A DNA stretch of 64,000 bases, taken from assembly GCA_033439765.1 (NCBI GenBank), contig JAULSN010000008.1:868001-932000 (forward strand), written 5' to 3'. Below the pieces are notes generated by a model. That model made no database searches. It was not told the DNA's origin and saw only the letters and a program-made list of their open reading frames with translations. This document shows, piece by piece, positions 35,321 through 46,149 of this stretch. How positions within the stretch are numbered: the first letter of the stretch is position 1; each line of letters opens with the position of its first letter. The position numbers and the translations under genes are program-made. The DNA comes from Lasiosphaeria ovina. Its lineage: Eukaryota; Ascomycota; Sordariomycetes; Sordariales; Lasiosphaeriaceae.

Positions 35321-35978
35321 TGGTAAATCTACGGAGTGGTAGATATAGTTGGGGCATGGTCTATGAAACAGGCATCCCGTTGCCACCGGAAGGGAGCTAA
35401 TTGCTTGTGAAGCAAAATTACCGGCCTGAAGATGGAGGATAAGGTTTTGGAAGGACAAGAAAAAGGCGTTGATCCACCGGGCTACGTAGCGCAGATAGGT
35501 AGATTGGAACGGATTGACTCAATATATTGTCCCGTACTCGTGCTGTATTATTGTGTTGGGTCCTGGGCAAGACATAAAACTGCCTCGGCCAAGACCGTCG
35601 CCGGGAGACGTGTCGCCAGCGGGGCGAGCAGTGGCCTTCAACGACTGCAACGATCAACGATAATATTCTCTCTCAAGACTCTCCTCTGCAGGTTGACTTT
35701 TCTCGGTACCCCGATGTTCCTGCCAACCCAGCTTTCAAAGACTTGCAGCGCTCTTTCTGTCAGATACACAGCGCAGGCCTGAAATCCCCACTTGGTGGGC
35801 TCGAAGCTTCCAGGTTCCCACTACGCAGAAAAGTGCTTTCCAAAACTGAATTGGCATCCAAACCTTCCGTTTTGACTTTACAAGTCTTTTCATGGTATAA
35901 AGCGCAGATCACACCTCCACAGAGCCATTGTTTCTTCTCTTCCTATCCCCCAACTTTGGCAAACAATTTTAACGGCAT

Positions 35979-36090
35979 CACTTCTTCTGCTCAACGTCCA
36001 GCACTTCTTCTGCTCAACATCCAGCACTTCTTCTGCTCAACATCCAGCACTTCTTCTACTCAACATCCAGCACTTCTGCTCAACGTCCAG
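35979..36090 (+). repeat. 23-bp tandem repeat upstream of a coiled-coil gene
   Basis: Five adjacent copies of cacttcttctgctcaacatccag, the fourth with one change and the last lacking 3 bp. They lie in the presumed 5' leader of the gene starting at 36136. Confidence 0.9.
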
Positions 36091-36135
36091 CCCATAACCC
36101 ACCCGAACCCCACGATTGACACCAACGCTGTCAAT

Positions 36136-36732
36136 ATGGAGGACCAAAAGATGAACCAAATTCTCGCATCCATCGACAACAAGTTCGCACACCTCGAGGA
36201 GGTCCTTACCAACAAGTTCGCGTCCATTGACAGCACGCTCGTATCGCTTGACAACAGGATCACATCGCTTGACAACAGGATCACATCGCTTGACAACAGG
36301 ATCACATCGCTTGACAACAAGATCACATCGCTTGACATGGATTTCCGTGCCAATAACAATTCGCTCCTGTGCCGTGTCATTGCCTTGTAGGTTCTCCGTC
36401 CTTATCTTTGAGTACGTATGCTGATATCTCAAGACGCGAGAACGATCTGCGCAGAAACCGAAACAATGCGGCTGTCATCCTGAATACCCACGCGAGCCTA
36501 TCACCACTACTCAACATCCACACTGCGATCGAGATTGCAGAGTTCCCAAAGGACTTGGGATCTCTATATGAGCTGAATGGTATGCGATATATTCCAACAT
36601 TATCTATGGGATATAAGCTGACATTTTTTAGCCCTTGATATTCGGCGCATTTTGGAAGCTCTCCACATGACAGTCGAGGGCAAGGATTTGGGAGACATGA
36701 GGGAGGATCTCCGTAGAGCCACTGTTAACTGA
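36136..36732 (+). CDS. Small coiled-coil protein with LDNRITS heptad repeats
   Basis: Three exons (36136-36386, 36434-36579, 36632-36732), introns of 47 and 52 nt, 165 residues. The N-terminal part is a coiled coil: MEDQKMNQILASIDNKFAHL, then five near-identical LDNRITS heptads encoded by a 21-bp DNA repeat. The C-terminal part (SPLLNIHTAIEIAEFPKDLG, LDIRRILEALHMTVEGK, ending RRATVN) resembles an architecture seen in small fungal proteins with an N-terminal coil and a short C-terminal helical module; function unknown. The start is chosen because it opens the coil and follows the 23-bp repeats. The open frame extends further upstream, so a longer protein cannot be excluded. The clean splices suggest it is intact. 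Confidence 0.65.
36244..36335 (+). repeat. 21-bp tandem repeat encoding heptads
   Basis: About 4.4 copies of tcgcttgacaacaggatcaca, each adding exactly one coiled-coil heptad. Nearly identical units point to recent expansion. Confidence 0.93.
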
Positions 36733-37399
36733 TCCATGGGTGGAATACAGGAGAGGCCACTAGCGCATTTTGAAACGAGATCGGTGATGGTACTTGTAAC
36801 TTCGAAGCGCTTCGTAATTTTGGTGATTGGTCTCGGATGCTCAGCTATATGGCGGGGTTTGGTGGTTTCCTTCGGCTGCTCAGCAGTGTAACGGGGATAT
36901 TCAGCGGGGATAGTCAGTCGAATAGCGGTAAAAGAAGTATCGTTAGTGACCACCATTTTGCAACATGACTCGGTCGGCGATGTTGCTCTGCTGTCCAAGT
37001 CTGGGGTACCGAAATATACCGGGCTGTTATCGTACCTTATTTGCATTGTGCAACTTTGTGTTGATATGGTACCGATACCAGGTGGGTTTTACCTATCAAT
37101 TCGTATTGCTTTTAAGAGTTCGCATTACTGACATTTCACCTGGTTTTTTTTTTAAACAGGTAGCCGTCTTTTATACAACTGCGGCCGCCGGTACCATGAA
37201 AGTAGCATGACGAACTTTTGTGTCGTACATTCCCGGTCTTTTTTGACACACCCCCTGACAAGGGGTACTCCAACGACAGCGTTCGCGAACGTGGCAGCAT
37301 AATATGGCTCTGCAATCGCTGGTAACCGTCTTTTAAGGCTCAAGCTATAGATAGCATAAAAAGTACAACATTAAAAGGTAAGTGTTGGAACAGCGATAT
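36733..37399. other. Region between the coiled-coil gene and the Copia element
   Basis: No gene. It should contain the 5' LTR or insertion boundary of the retrotransposon, but I cannot match it to sequence downstream of the element. Confidence 0.4.
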
Positions 37400-40300
37400 T
37401 GGTGACCGTCCATGTGGCTGAAGGAGGGAGGTGCTGCGAGTTACGTGCTGACCTACGGACCCGCTTGGCGGGTTACGGAAAAACAACGTGGATTTCGAAC
37501 TGTGGGATCAACCTCTCGATTTCTCGAAGCCCGTCCCAGCGAAAGCAGAGACAACGTACTTCGCACAATGCATGATGGAGTACATCTGGTTTGAGAAACG
37601 ACTGGAGGCGTGGCGTGAGGAATATCGCGAGGACTTCAAGGATTGGACTAAAGCACACTTCGACAACGTCAATCGCGCGTTCAAGAAACGAATGAGCCAA
37701 TTACTCGTCAGCAAAGGAATCCCAAGTACAAAGGAGTCTCTGTCCGCTCAATTCGTCAAACTCCTAGAGTACGAGATGCCCGATCCTACTCTAAGGACGG
37801 ACCGCAAGCCAGAACACCCTGGGACCCAGCCGTACGATTACCTGGATCCAATGGTTGGAGACGGGAGACTGGGAAGACAAGGTTTCCCGACTCTGACGCC
37901 AATAGGTCATCGTGCGAGAGAAGGAGGACCCCATTTTGGCCAGTATACCCCAATCACTAGGTACCCTTTACCGTCACCATTCCCCCAGATTAACCCGTCC
38001 TAGAGGGAGTTGTCCGTCGTACCTAACGTCCAATATTACGACATCCCACCGATACGCATCGTCCAGAACGTCCCCGTCGACCCCAGAAAGGCTTCAGCAT
38101 TGGATGGAAACAAGCAAGAAACTACACAGGAAGACCGTACGACATCCTGTACGACAAGGTCAGACAGTTCGTCAATATCTGCAATAGGTACGAGATCCCA
38201 GTGGAGATGTACCATGCCATCTTCCCAGACATCCTGTCCGATCGTGCGGAAGCATTCTACTTGAACTACATTGGACCGGACAAGAGGTGGGACGAGATCT
38301 ACCAAGCTCTCGATACGCACTTTAACACCAACATCAACCATGCGGAGTACTATACCGACTGGACGACAACCACCTTCGCACGGACGCGTTTGGAGAACCC
38401 AGACAAACCGGTAAAAGAAGTGTTCGAAAAGATGCTCGACAAACTCCAGCTCGTACAACGCGCACTAGGAGCAGGATACCAAGGCGAGATCGCACTTCAC
38501 ACTGCCGTCACACGAGCATGCGAAGGAGTGCAAGAATTCGAGTTAGCCCTCGTTGGACCGAGGTCAACGTGCGAAATGCTCTTCGACAATCTTCGTGCGG
38601 CAATCAAGGTCGCGGAAGACCGAAAAACATCTCGACAATTCCTCATCGAGCAGCCGCACGACCAGCATTTTGTCGATCGAAGATTCCATCGCACAAACGA
38701 CAAACCCCACTTCCCAAAACGTCTATATCCTCGACAAACCCCTTCATACCATCGACAAAACCCCTCGCGCGACACCCGAAACTCCAACCGGGACCGCCCG
38801 AGCAATAAGAGATGCTTTGTTTGCAGGAAGGAAGGATGTTGGTCGTCCAACTATTCGCAAACAGAAAGAGACAGATCGAGGAAGCAATATTTACAAGCGT
38901 GCGAAACATGGGGACAGAAAGAGGAGGACTTTATATCGTTCATCACGGAATATGAGGGAACGATGGACGAGTACGAAAGCGAGGAAGAGAGTTCGGAGGA
39001 CGAAGAAAAGGAGAGAGAACAAGGGAAAGTCGTGCAATTCCTCCAGGAGAAGGCATACAATCATCGCGCGTTCGGGGAGAGCGTGTACGACGCACCTTTG
39101 GAGGGACCAGCAGAGCAGTTCACCCTAGGGAACCAGTACTCAACGATGTACCAGGGCGAACTGTGGGATACCGGCGCCGCACAAGTTTCCACAGTCGGAA
39201 AGTGCCAGGTGGATGCGTACGTGAGAGAGAATCCTCGTGCGAAGATCGCTTGGATTCCAGGGACAGCCGAGATCCGTTTTGGAGGAGGCATCGTACAAAC
39301 CTCCATTGGTACAATCGTTATGGAGAATGCAATCGGCCAAGTCACGTACCACATCCTCAATACGCCAACTCCATTCTTATTCAACCTGCACGACGCAGAT
39401 CGCCTAAAAGCATACTTCAACAATGTGGACGACGTCATCGTACGAAAGGACAGCACGACAATCCCCGTCATCCGCAAATGGGGACATCCATTCTTCAACA
39501 CAAGTCGTACGGAGGCAGGCATCTTCCTCACCGAGCCTGAGCTCAGAAGGCTTCACCGGAGGTTTGGACACCCACGTACAGAGAGGCTGTATAAACTGCC
39601 GCAGAGCGCAGGCCACGAGGACGTACGAGAGGAGATCCTTCAAAAGATCCAAAAGGTCTGCCACCATTGCCAAACGCACGACCCAGCTCCACAACGCTTC
39701 AAATTCACGATCCAAGACGAGTGCGAGTTCAATTACAAGATCGTTATCGACATCGTCCATCTTAAGGGCAGAAAAGCACTCCATGTGATCGACGTCGCGA
39801 CATCTTTCTAAGCAGCCACCTTCGTACGATCATTGTCTGCGCAAGATGCATAGAACGCACTATATCGCTGCTGGATCTTTGCCTACTAAGGGCCACCAGA
39901 CATTGTATCGCACGACCCAGGAACGAACTTCGCATCGGAGGAATTTCGGAACAACGCGAAAGTCGTGGGAGTCTCGTGCAAAGAGATGCCAATCGAGGCC
40001 CACTGGGCCATCGGCAAGATTGAGAGAGCCCACCGTCCGCTCGAGAGAGCGTACGATATCCTCCAAAAAGAGATTGGCCATTATACGGACGACGAAACAC
40101 TGCTGCAAATGGCAATCAAGGCGTTGAACGATACTGCCGGCCCCAATGGCCTAGTGCCAACGCTGTTAGTCTTCGGCGCGTACCCCCAGATCAACCAGGA
40201 GGAAGCTAAACCGGTTAAGCCCGTAATCGTCGTATTAAAGCGACCACGGGGAAGACCTAGGAAGAACCCAGTCCAAGGAAATACCCATCTCGTGCAAAAG

Positions 40301-41955
40301 GAGATCGACGATTTCGCACTAGCAATCCAGCTCCGCAAGGAAGGGAAGATCACCACCCCCGGAGCACCTTTCGAAGAGTCAGATGCGACAGAGGTCAATA
40401 GACTACTCGTGCAAAACGTTATTGAGGCCATTCGTTTCGACCTGAAGAAGTACGGGGATTTGAGACTTTGGAAGATACGCCTCGTACGAGAAGTCAAAGG
40501 GAAGACAGCTCAGCCGTACGAGAAGTCAAAGGAAAGACAGCTCAGCCGTACGAGAAGTCCAGACTGGTCGTCCAAGGATATAGCGACGAGGGCAAGAAAA
40601 AGATCTTAACCCAAGCCCCAACGATCCAAAGGATAAGCCAGAAATTGATCCTCGCACTAGGACCATCGTTGGCGGAAAAGATTAGAACGAGGGTCGAACT
40701 TTGAGATATCACCCAAGCCTACACTCAATCCGAAGATCCCCTTCATCGTACAATCATCGCACAGCTGCCGAAGGAACTCAGAGACAAGTACCCAAAGGAT
40801 ACGGTACTTTGGATCAAAAAGCCGTTATACGAACTAGCGGAGTCTAGCGTCCACTGGTTCAAGACGTACCATCAGCATCATATCAACGCGCTGGACATGC
40901 AGACTTCAACGTACGACCCTTGCCTTTTACTCACCAAGGACGGGCAAGAGTGTTTCGCAATCACCGGCATGCAAACGGACGATACCCTTACGCTCGCAAC
41001 CCCCTAATTCTCAGAAAAAAAAGAAGCCAAATTGCACGAAGCAAGACTCATTGCAAAACCAAAGAGTTTCCTATCGTACGACGCCCCAATTAACTTCAAC
41101 GGATACCGACTCCAGCTCCAAGGAAAGGACATCTTAATCGCACAAAAGGGACAAGCCAAACAACTGCAATTGGTACAGCAGGGAGAGATCGATACTCCCC
41201 AGCAGTACGTCTCGCAGCGTGCGAGAAGCGCGTACATTGCAAGCATTTGCCAACCAGAGGCAGCGTACGACCTGTCCATCGCAGCCCAGATCCAAGAACC
41301 AGAGAAGAGCGATTACGACAGCATTAACAAGAGGATCAAATGGCAGATGGAGAACCCAGAGCGAGGACTTCGCTACCAGCCACTTGACCTGGATCGCACG
41401 AAGCTCTTCATCTTCATAGACGGATCGTTCGCGAACAATAAGGATATATCGTCACAACTCGGATTCCTAATCGTACTCGCTACGGAGGACAAACGTACGA
41501 ACGACTCATTCGACATCCAGGGCAATATCATCCACTAGTCCTCGACCAAGTGCAAAAGGATCACCCGAAGCGTCCTGGCGAGTGAGCTCTACGGCATGAT
41601 GAACGGATTCGACAACGGCATCGCAATTAGTACGACACTCGCGTGGATCACAAACGTCTTAGGGATCGCACGAATCCCAGTTGTGATCTGTACGGATTCG
41701 AGATCCTTGTACGAATGCCTCGTCAAGCTGGGAACGACAACTGAGAAGAGACTAATGATCGATATCATGTCTTTACGGGAGGCGTACGAACGCCGAGAAA
41801 TCTCGGAGATCCGATGGATCGACGGACGAGACAACCCAGCTGACGCCCTAACGAAAAAGACTCCAAATTCCGTCGCGACGCTGGTTAACGACGGAAAGAT
41901 CACCGTACGAGTCGAAGCATTCGTCGACCGCTTGGAGAGAGAGGAGGAGGCCTAA
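37400..41955 (+). mobile_element. Degenerate Ty1/Copia-type retrotransposon
   Basis: Order gag - zinc knuckle - protease - integrase - reverse transcriptase - RNase H, the Copia order. Gag opens at 37488 (MDFELWDQPLDFSKPVP). The zinc knuckle CFVCRKEGCWSSNYSQ has Tyr where His is expected. The protease has LWDTGAAQVS. The pre-integrase zinc motif is LHRRFGHPRTERLY...CHHCQTHD; integrase core follows (EAHWAIGKIERAHRPLERAY). RT fragments include KKPLYELAESSVHWFKTYH and TGMQTDDTLTL; RNase H has FIFIDGSFAN and CTDSRSLYE and ends at 41955. In-frame stops lie at 38001 (TAG), 39809 (TAA), 39851 (TAG), 39887 (TAA), 40702 (TGA), 41005 (TAA) and 41536 (TAG). There is a frameshift near 38095 and another caused by a 32-bp duplication. 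LTRs were not identified. A possible primer-binding site (ttggtgaccg) is at about 37400. Confidence 0.9.
40484..40559 (+). repeat. 32-bp tandem duplication inside Copia pol
   Basis: gtacgagaagtcaaagg... recurs at 40484, 40516 and 40548 (last copy partial). The 32-bp unit is not a multiple of three, and one extra unit exactly accounts for the frame difference between the integrase and RT parts. Confidence 0.9.
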
Positions 41956-42240
41956 AAGAGGCAAGAGAAAGTATTTCTTATGTTTTTTTTTCTCAAGGTT
42001 ATATTCATTTCGTACCATCATTCTTCATAATCTTTGTTCGCACGTACTCAACACCTAATCACCCCATCATTTAAACACGGTCGAGAAAGCAAAACGCAAT
42101 GCATTCGAGACCAAATTTTCTATCGTACAAATCCCCAGAACCATCCAAGACCCCTTACGAATCCAGAGAGAAGGGATTTCCGCGCGAACCCGGACCGGTA
42201 GGAGTCCGCGGACTGGAAACATCAGTCACACGGTTGCCAG

Positions 42241-45200
42241 TGGGCGCCAGAGGTGTGTGCAATGGGCGTGCAGCATGTCGACTGGCAGACAGCCGACACA
42301 TACTCGCTCGGTCTGGTCATAGCCAGCGTCTGGGGGCGGCCGCCGATATGGTCCTTGTATAGACTCTCAAACTCGTGCTTTCTCGACAGGTTTATACCCC
42401 AGGCTCTCACCCAGACCGAGCGGAGGGATCGCCTTGTCGTCATGAAGACGCACGGAGACGCACACCCGCTGAGCGTCATGCAGATGAGCTGGACCAACGA
42501 AGGCCTCATCAATCCCGTCTTCGTGGGCACTCTGGCGGCCAGTCCGGTCAATCGAGTCACAACGGCGATTCTGGCAGCAACCGTCATCCCTGGTTTGGCT
42601 GCGCTAGTGCGGCGTGAGCGAACAACATCGAGAGCTCCATCACCGCCTGTTGATCGAGGAATCACCAAGTTCAAGGTGTGGAAGTTTGAGTATCTTTCTC
42701 AATCTAACCCCAATTTCCATGACTTGGTTTTCAAGCACCTCTCACGGGACAGCGACCCTGTGTATAGTCTGCTTGATCTCGAGCCCGGGGCTATACCAGA
42801 ACTTTATCCAGAGGGCGGCGACAGCAGAGACATCATCCAGCAAGCACTTTCTGCTCTCAAAACCCTCCAAGCGATGGCAGAGAGGCGGAGGGGCAAAAAT
42901 GTTTGGGATCTGGGCCGGCTGGCCTTTCACGTCTCCATTAGCCACTGTCTCGGACTCGGCACAGTTCCCGACGAGGAAGTCATGACAAGGTCTCTCGTGG
43001 CCTCAGCCCTTGCAGGGTACGACAGTGCGATATATATGGCTCCTCTGGTCACGAGAGCGCCGTTATCGCAGCGAGAACTATCAGCCCGCCTGAAGCCATT
43101 GTGTCTCACGCTGTGCGCGGTCGTGGGTATGAAGAGCTCATTAGACGTCTTGCAGCGGGAGTACCCAGAGCTCTACCATGCAACAGTGCGAGCATTGTGG
43201 ACACGCCGGGGGACTCCGCGCGGCTCGACGCGGGGAAGCATCAAGGATTACGTGGAAAGCATCGCATCCTCACCGATCAAGGATTCCGAGTCTTTTAGCC
43301 TCATCGAAGCGCTGAAATACCACAATGCTGTGAGCGCACGTCAGCTTCTGGAGCAGGAAGGCTATGACGCCTCGGAATTGGACGAGGCTGGGCTGGGTGC
43401 TTTCCAGGCCCTAGTTTTCCTGCAAGACGAGGACGCGGCCTGGCTTGCCCCCTTGTGCTTACGTCGCGGCGCCAATCTTGGGCATCAAGCGCAAGCTCCT
43501 GCGTCCCTTTGTCTGCTGCAGTCCCTTGTTCCGCGCTCTGGGTCAGCTCTGGCCTGGGCGTGGGCCTTCCATATGCCCAAGTATTTCCAGACGCTCCTAC
43601 GTCTGCATGCGGAAAACAGCATTATCGTTTCGGATTTCAGGCTCCTCCTCTTGCACTGCGCCAACAACTGCAAACCCTTGTTTCTCCAACAGCTGCTCCA
43701 GGTCCGAGCATCTACACCAACCGTTGTGGATGCGGTTTTCTCGTCCGATATTGGAGCAATTATTGAGCAATACCGCCATATCGCAGGCATATCAGCCCAA
43801 GACTTTCACGATTCCATGCATCAGATACAAACAATGCCGCTCTCTGATCTCTTACGCCACTGTCTGTGGGTATCTACGATTGACCAAGGCGGGGAGGGGC
43901 TCTCAGTCGTCAGCCGCCGCATCTACCACGCGTCAGCCGAGGAACAGGAGAGGGCAGAGGCCGAGACACTGCGGATTCTCCTGCGAGAGACAGGCGAGAT
44001 TCTCGCGGCGCTTAGCTGTGTGTCCGAAAATGCCAATCCTTGGCGCCTAGAGACCATGTGTGACTTTATCGCCGACTCCAACACGGCCGATGTTTACATG
44101 GAGACTTTGTCCCTCCTCTTTCCATCGCAATCTCGAGAGCAAATCTGGAAACGGCCGAGGCCATCTCCCAGCGCCTTAGTGAAGAGCAGCGACGGCAAGC
44201 ATTCGGCATGCAAGAAAGTAAAAACGGAACCATGACGGGGCACCTCATATCCGCCTAGATCAAGCATCGAAACATTGACATCCTGCAGGCGCTGGATTGG
44301 ATGCGGAAAAAGGGAGCACTCGATTTTGAGAGTCGAAAAGGCGAGCCCGCGTGGTTCCTCATTCTCGTCCGGAAGCCACCGCCGAGTCCAGAGCACGGTA
44401 GAATAGATGCCAAAGTGCTGGAGAGGCTCTTCCGGGCATTCCCGGAGCGCATAGGAGAGCCGAAATGGGATCCGTTGGGATGGCTCCCAATCCACCGGGC
44501 CGCATCAAACGGGCTCCTCGACGTTGTCAAGCTCCTGATGGAGATGGATGTCGATGTGAACGTAGAGACGGAAACGCGTGGCGGAAACAAGGCTGGACCA
44601 TTCGCGGGCCGAACCGCGCTTGACATGGTTGCCCTTCGCCTCCAGTCCAAACCGCCAGACGACATTCTCAAGGGCGGCGACCAGGAAGCAAAACGCTGGC
44701 AGAAGATCTTCACAGACATGCTCGTCTATCTCCACCAGCAGGGCGCCAAGCTGGGCTCTGGCACGTCGGTAGAGGATCAGGCCAGGCTCTCAGCTACCAT
44801 GAGCCAGCTTGGTTTATCCCCGCACGGGGTACCGGGCAGACAAGTGACGACGGCCAACGCCGAGGATTACCAGCAGGACCGCGTCCAGGAGACCGTGTGG
44901 AAATCATCATGGCCAGTCCCCCTCGGGCGCGACCGCACCAGCCTCTTACCCGATGAGATCGCACACTCGCAGCGGTGGATGAAGGTTCGCTGCGCCGTAA
45001 CAGATCGCATCACGGACGTCAGCCGATTCCTGGCCCATTCCCACCTCGGCAAAAAACTTTGACCAGCCATGGGCCGGAATGCGGAGTGAGGCGCCCAAGC
45101 CGTATACAGTCTGGCTTCGCAAGACGGCCGCCCAATCATCACGATTCACGAGCTGAAGAGGCACGCATCCAAGGACGTCCATCTCTGCATGAAACGAGCT

Positions 45201-45365
45201 GCCGAGATGCTTTCGGACCCTTCCCGCTGCGGGGTCCTGTTCCAGTATATCATAAACAGGAACGAGCGCACGGCGCTGACCGAGGATGAGCGGCGGTTGT
45301 TAGACGAGGAGTTTGGCGACATGACGAACCACCAGACTACCCCTCGGGTTGCCGTGCGACCCTGA
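42241..45365 (+). pseudogene. Kinase-ankyrin gene, 5'-truncated and broken
   Basis: The open frame carries the C-terminal lobe of a protein kinase, with WAPE (the APE motif, from 42241) and DWQTADTYSLGLVIAS with the subdomain IX Asp. A long helical region follows with ankyrin-like pairs (ARQLLEQEGYDASELDEAGL; LLLLHCANNCKPLFLQQLL) and a clear ankyrin repeat (DPLGWLPIHRAASNGLLDVV). The N-lobe, DFG and catalytic loop are missing; an in-frame TAG lies at 42199 and a frame change before WAPE. Further damage: a frameshift near 44120, TAG at 44256, and TGA at 45060 and 45087, after which coding-like sequence continues to 45365. The Copia element ends only about 290 bp upstream, so its insertion may have cut the gene. 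Confidence 0.8.
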
Positions 45366-45599
45366 GTGGGACGAGGATATCAATCACATGGGAGGCCATA
45401 AAGAGGAGGTTTCCGGCGATGCAGGATAGGGGGCATGAATTGACAAGAACATGGGGATTTATCTGCGTTTCGTGAGCCGTCGCACAGTGCAGTGAGTCAG
45501 AAGGGGTACAAACAGGCGTCGCCCAAGTACGCGGCTATTCCCAGCGGGCAGGCTTCGTATTCCTCTTTCCTTGTTCCTAGACTCTCATTCCGCCTTCTG

Positions 45600-45841
45600 G
45601 AAGGACGTTTTCCATCCTTTACGACTACGCTCTGGAGAAAAACGTTTCTGACGGGCGAGTTCTGCCTGACGGGCGAGTTCTGCCTGACGGATAATCTTCC
45701 AAACGACGAGATCCCGCCGTACGCGATACTTTCGAACGCATGGGGGGTAATGAAGAGGTCATCTTCGACAACCTCATGAGCGACGCGGCGAAGAACAATG
45801 CGGAAGGCACGGCGGAGAACAAAGCGAGCTACGCGAAAATG
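45600..45841 (+). pseudogene. HET-domain N-terminal fragment
   Basis: Start of a heterokaryon-incompatibility (HET) domain: TTTL...NDEIPPYAILSNAWG in one frame, then GNEEVIFDNLMSDAAKN to about SYAKM in the next frame. The switch falls at a six-G run (45742-45747), a likely indel. An 18-bp duplication (acgggcgagttctgcctg, 45651-45686) adds LTGEFC twice. Only about 80 residues remain; the sequence then meets unrelated antisense coding-like sequence, so this is a fragment. Full HET proteins act in nonself recognition. Confidence 0.7.
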
Positions 45842-46149
45842 TCAGTTTTGCGGGAAGGAATACAGGTGGCGGGAAAGACCTGTTTCCGGCGGTCGTCTTG
45901 TAGTTTGGCTTCCCTTTTCTGTAATTCGTCCTTTTCACGCGACAGTTCATTAATCAGATTCGAAATCCGCTGCTGAGCTTCCTCGAGAGAGGTCATTGTT
46001 GACGTGTCGAGGATCGCTGAGCTTGTCAAATAGTGGCGCGTAATCTGCGCGGAAGCGCCCTCTCTGTGATTCCCGTGATCGCGTAGCGTGTAGCGTTGGG
46101 GCGCGTAGGTTTTCGGCGTATTGTAGACGTAGGGCTCGTATTTTTGCAT
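45829..46149 (-). CDS. Possible coiled-coil N-terminal fragment
   Basis: A minus-strand frame with a strongly charged coil (TSLEEAQQRISNLINELSRE, KDELQKREAKLQDDRRKQ) that stops soon after. An internal Met before TSLEEA is the likelier start. Such coils often begin large fungal proteins with kinase-like domains, but nothing else of such a protein is present. Its end abuts the HET fragment in opposite orientation. Confidence 0.35.
   Translation of the reverse strand: MQKYEPYVYNTPKTYAPQRYTLRDHGNHREGASAQITRHYLTSSAILDTSTMTSLEEAQQRISNLINELSREKDELQKREAKLQDDRRKQVFPATCIPSRKTDIFA

Noticed and set aside
34800..35460. Minus-strand 173-194 residue ORFs with LPVLSQLKEPSS repeats
   Set aside because: Openness is a by-product of the 54-bp repeat; strands and frames cannot be distinguished and no domain is seen.
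41960..42240. Search for a 3' LTR matching sequence left of gag
   Set aside because: By-eye comparison of 41960-42240 with 36750-37480 found no shared block, so no LTR pair is claimed.
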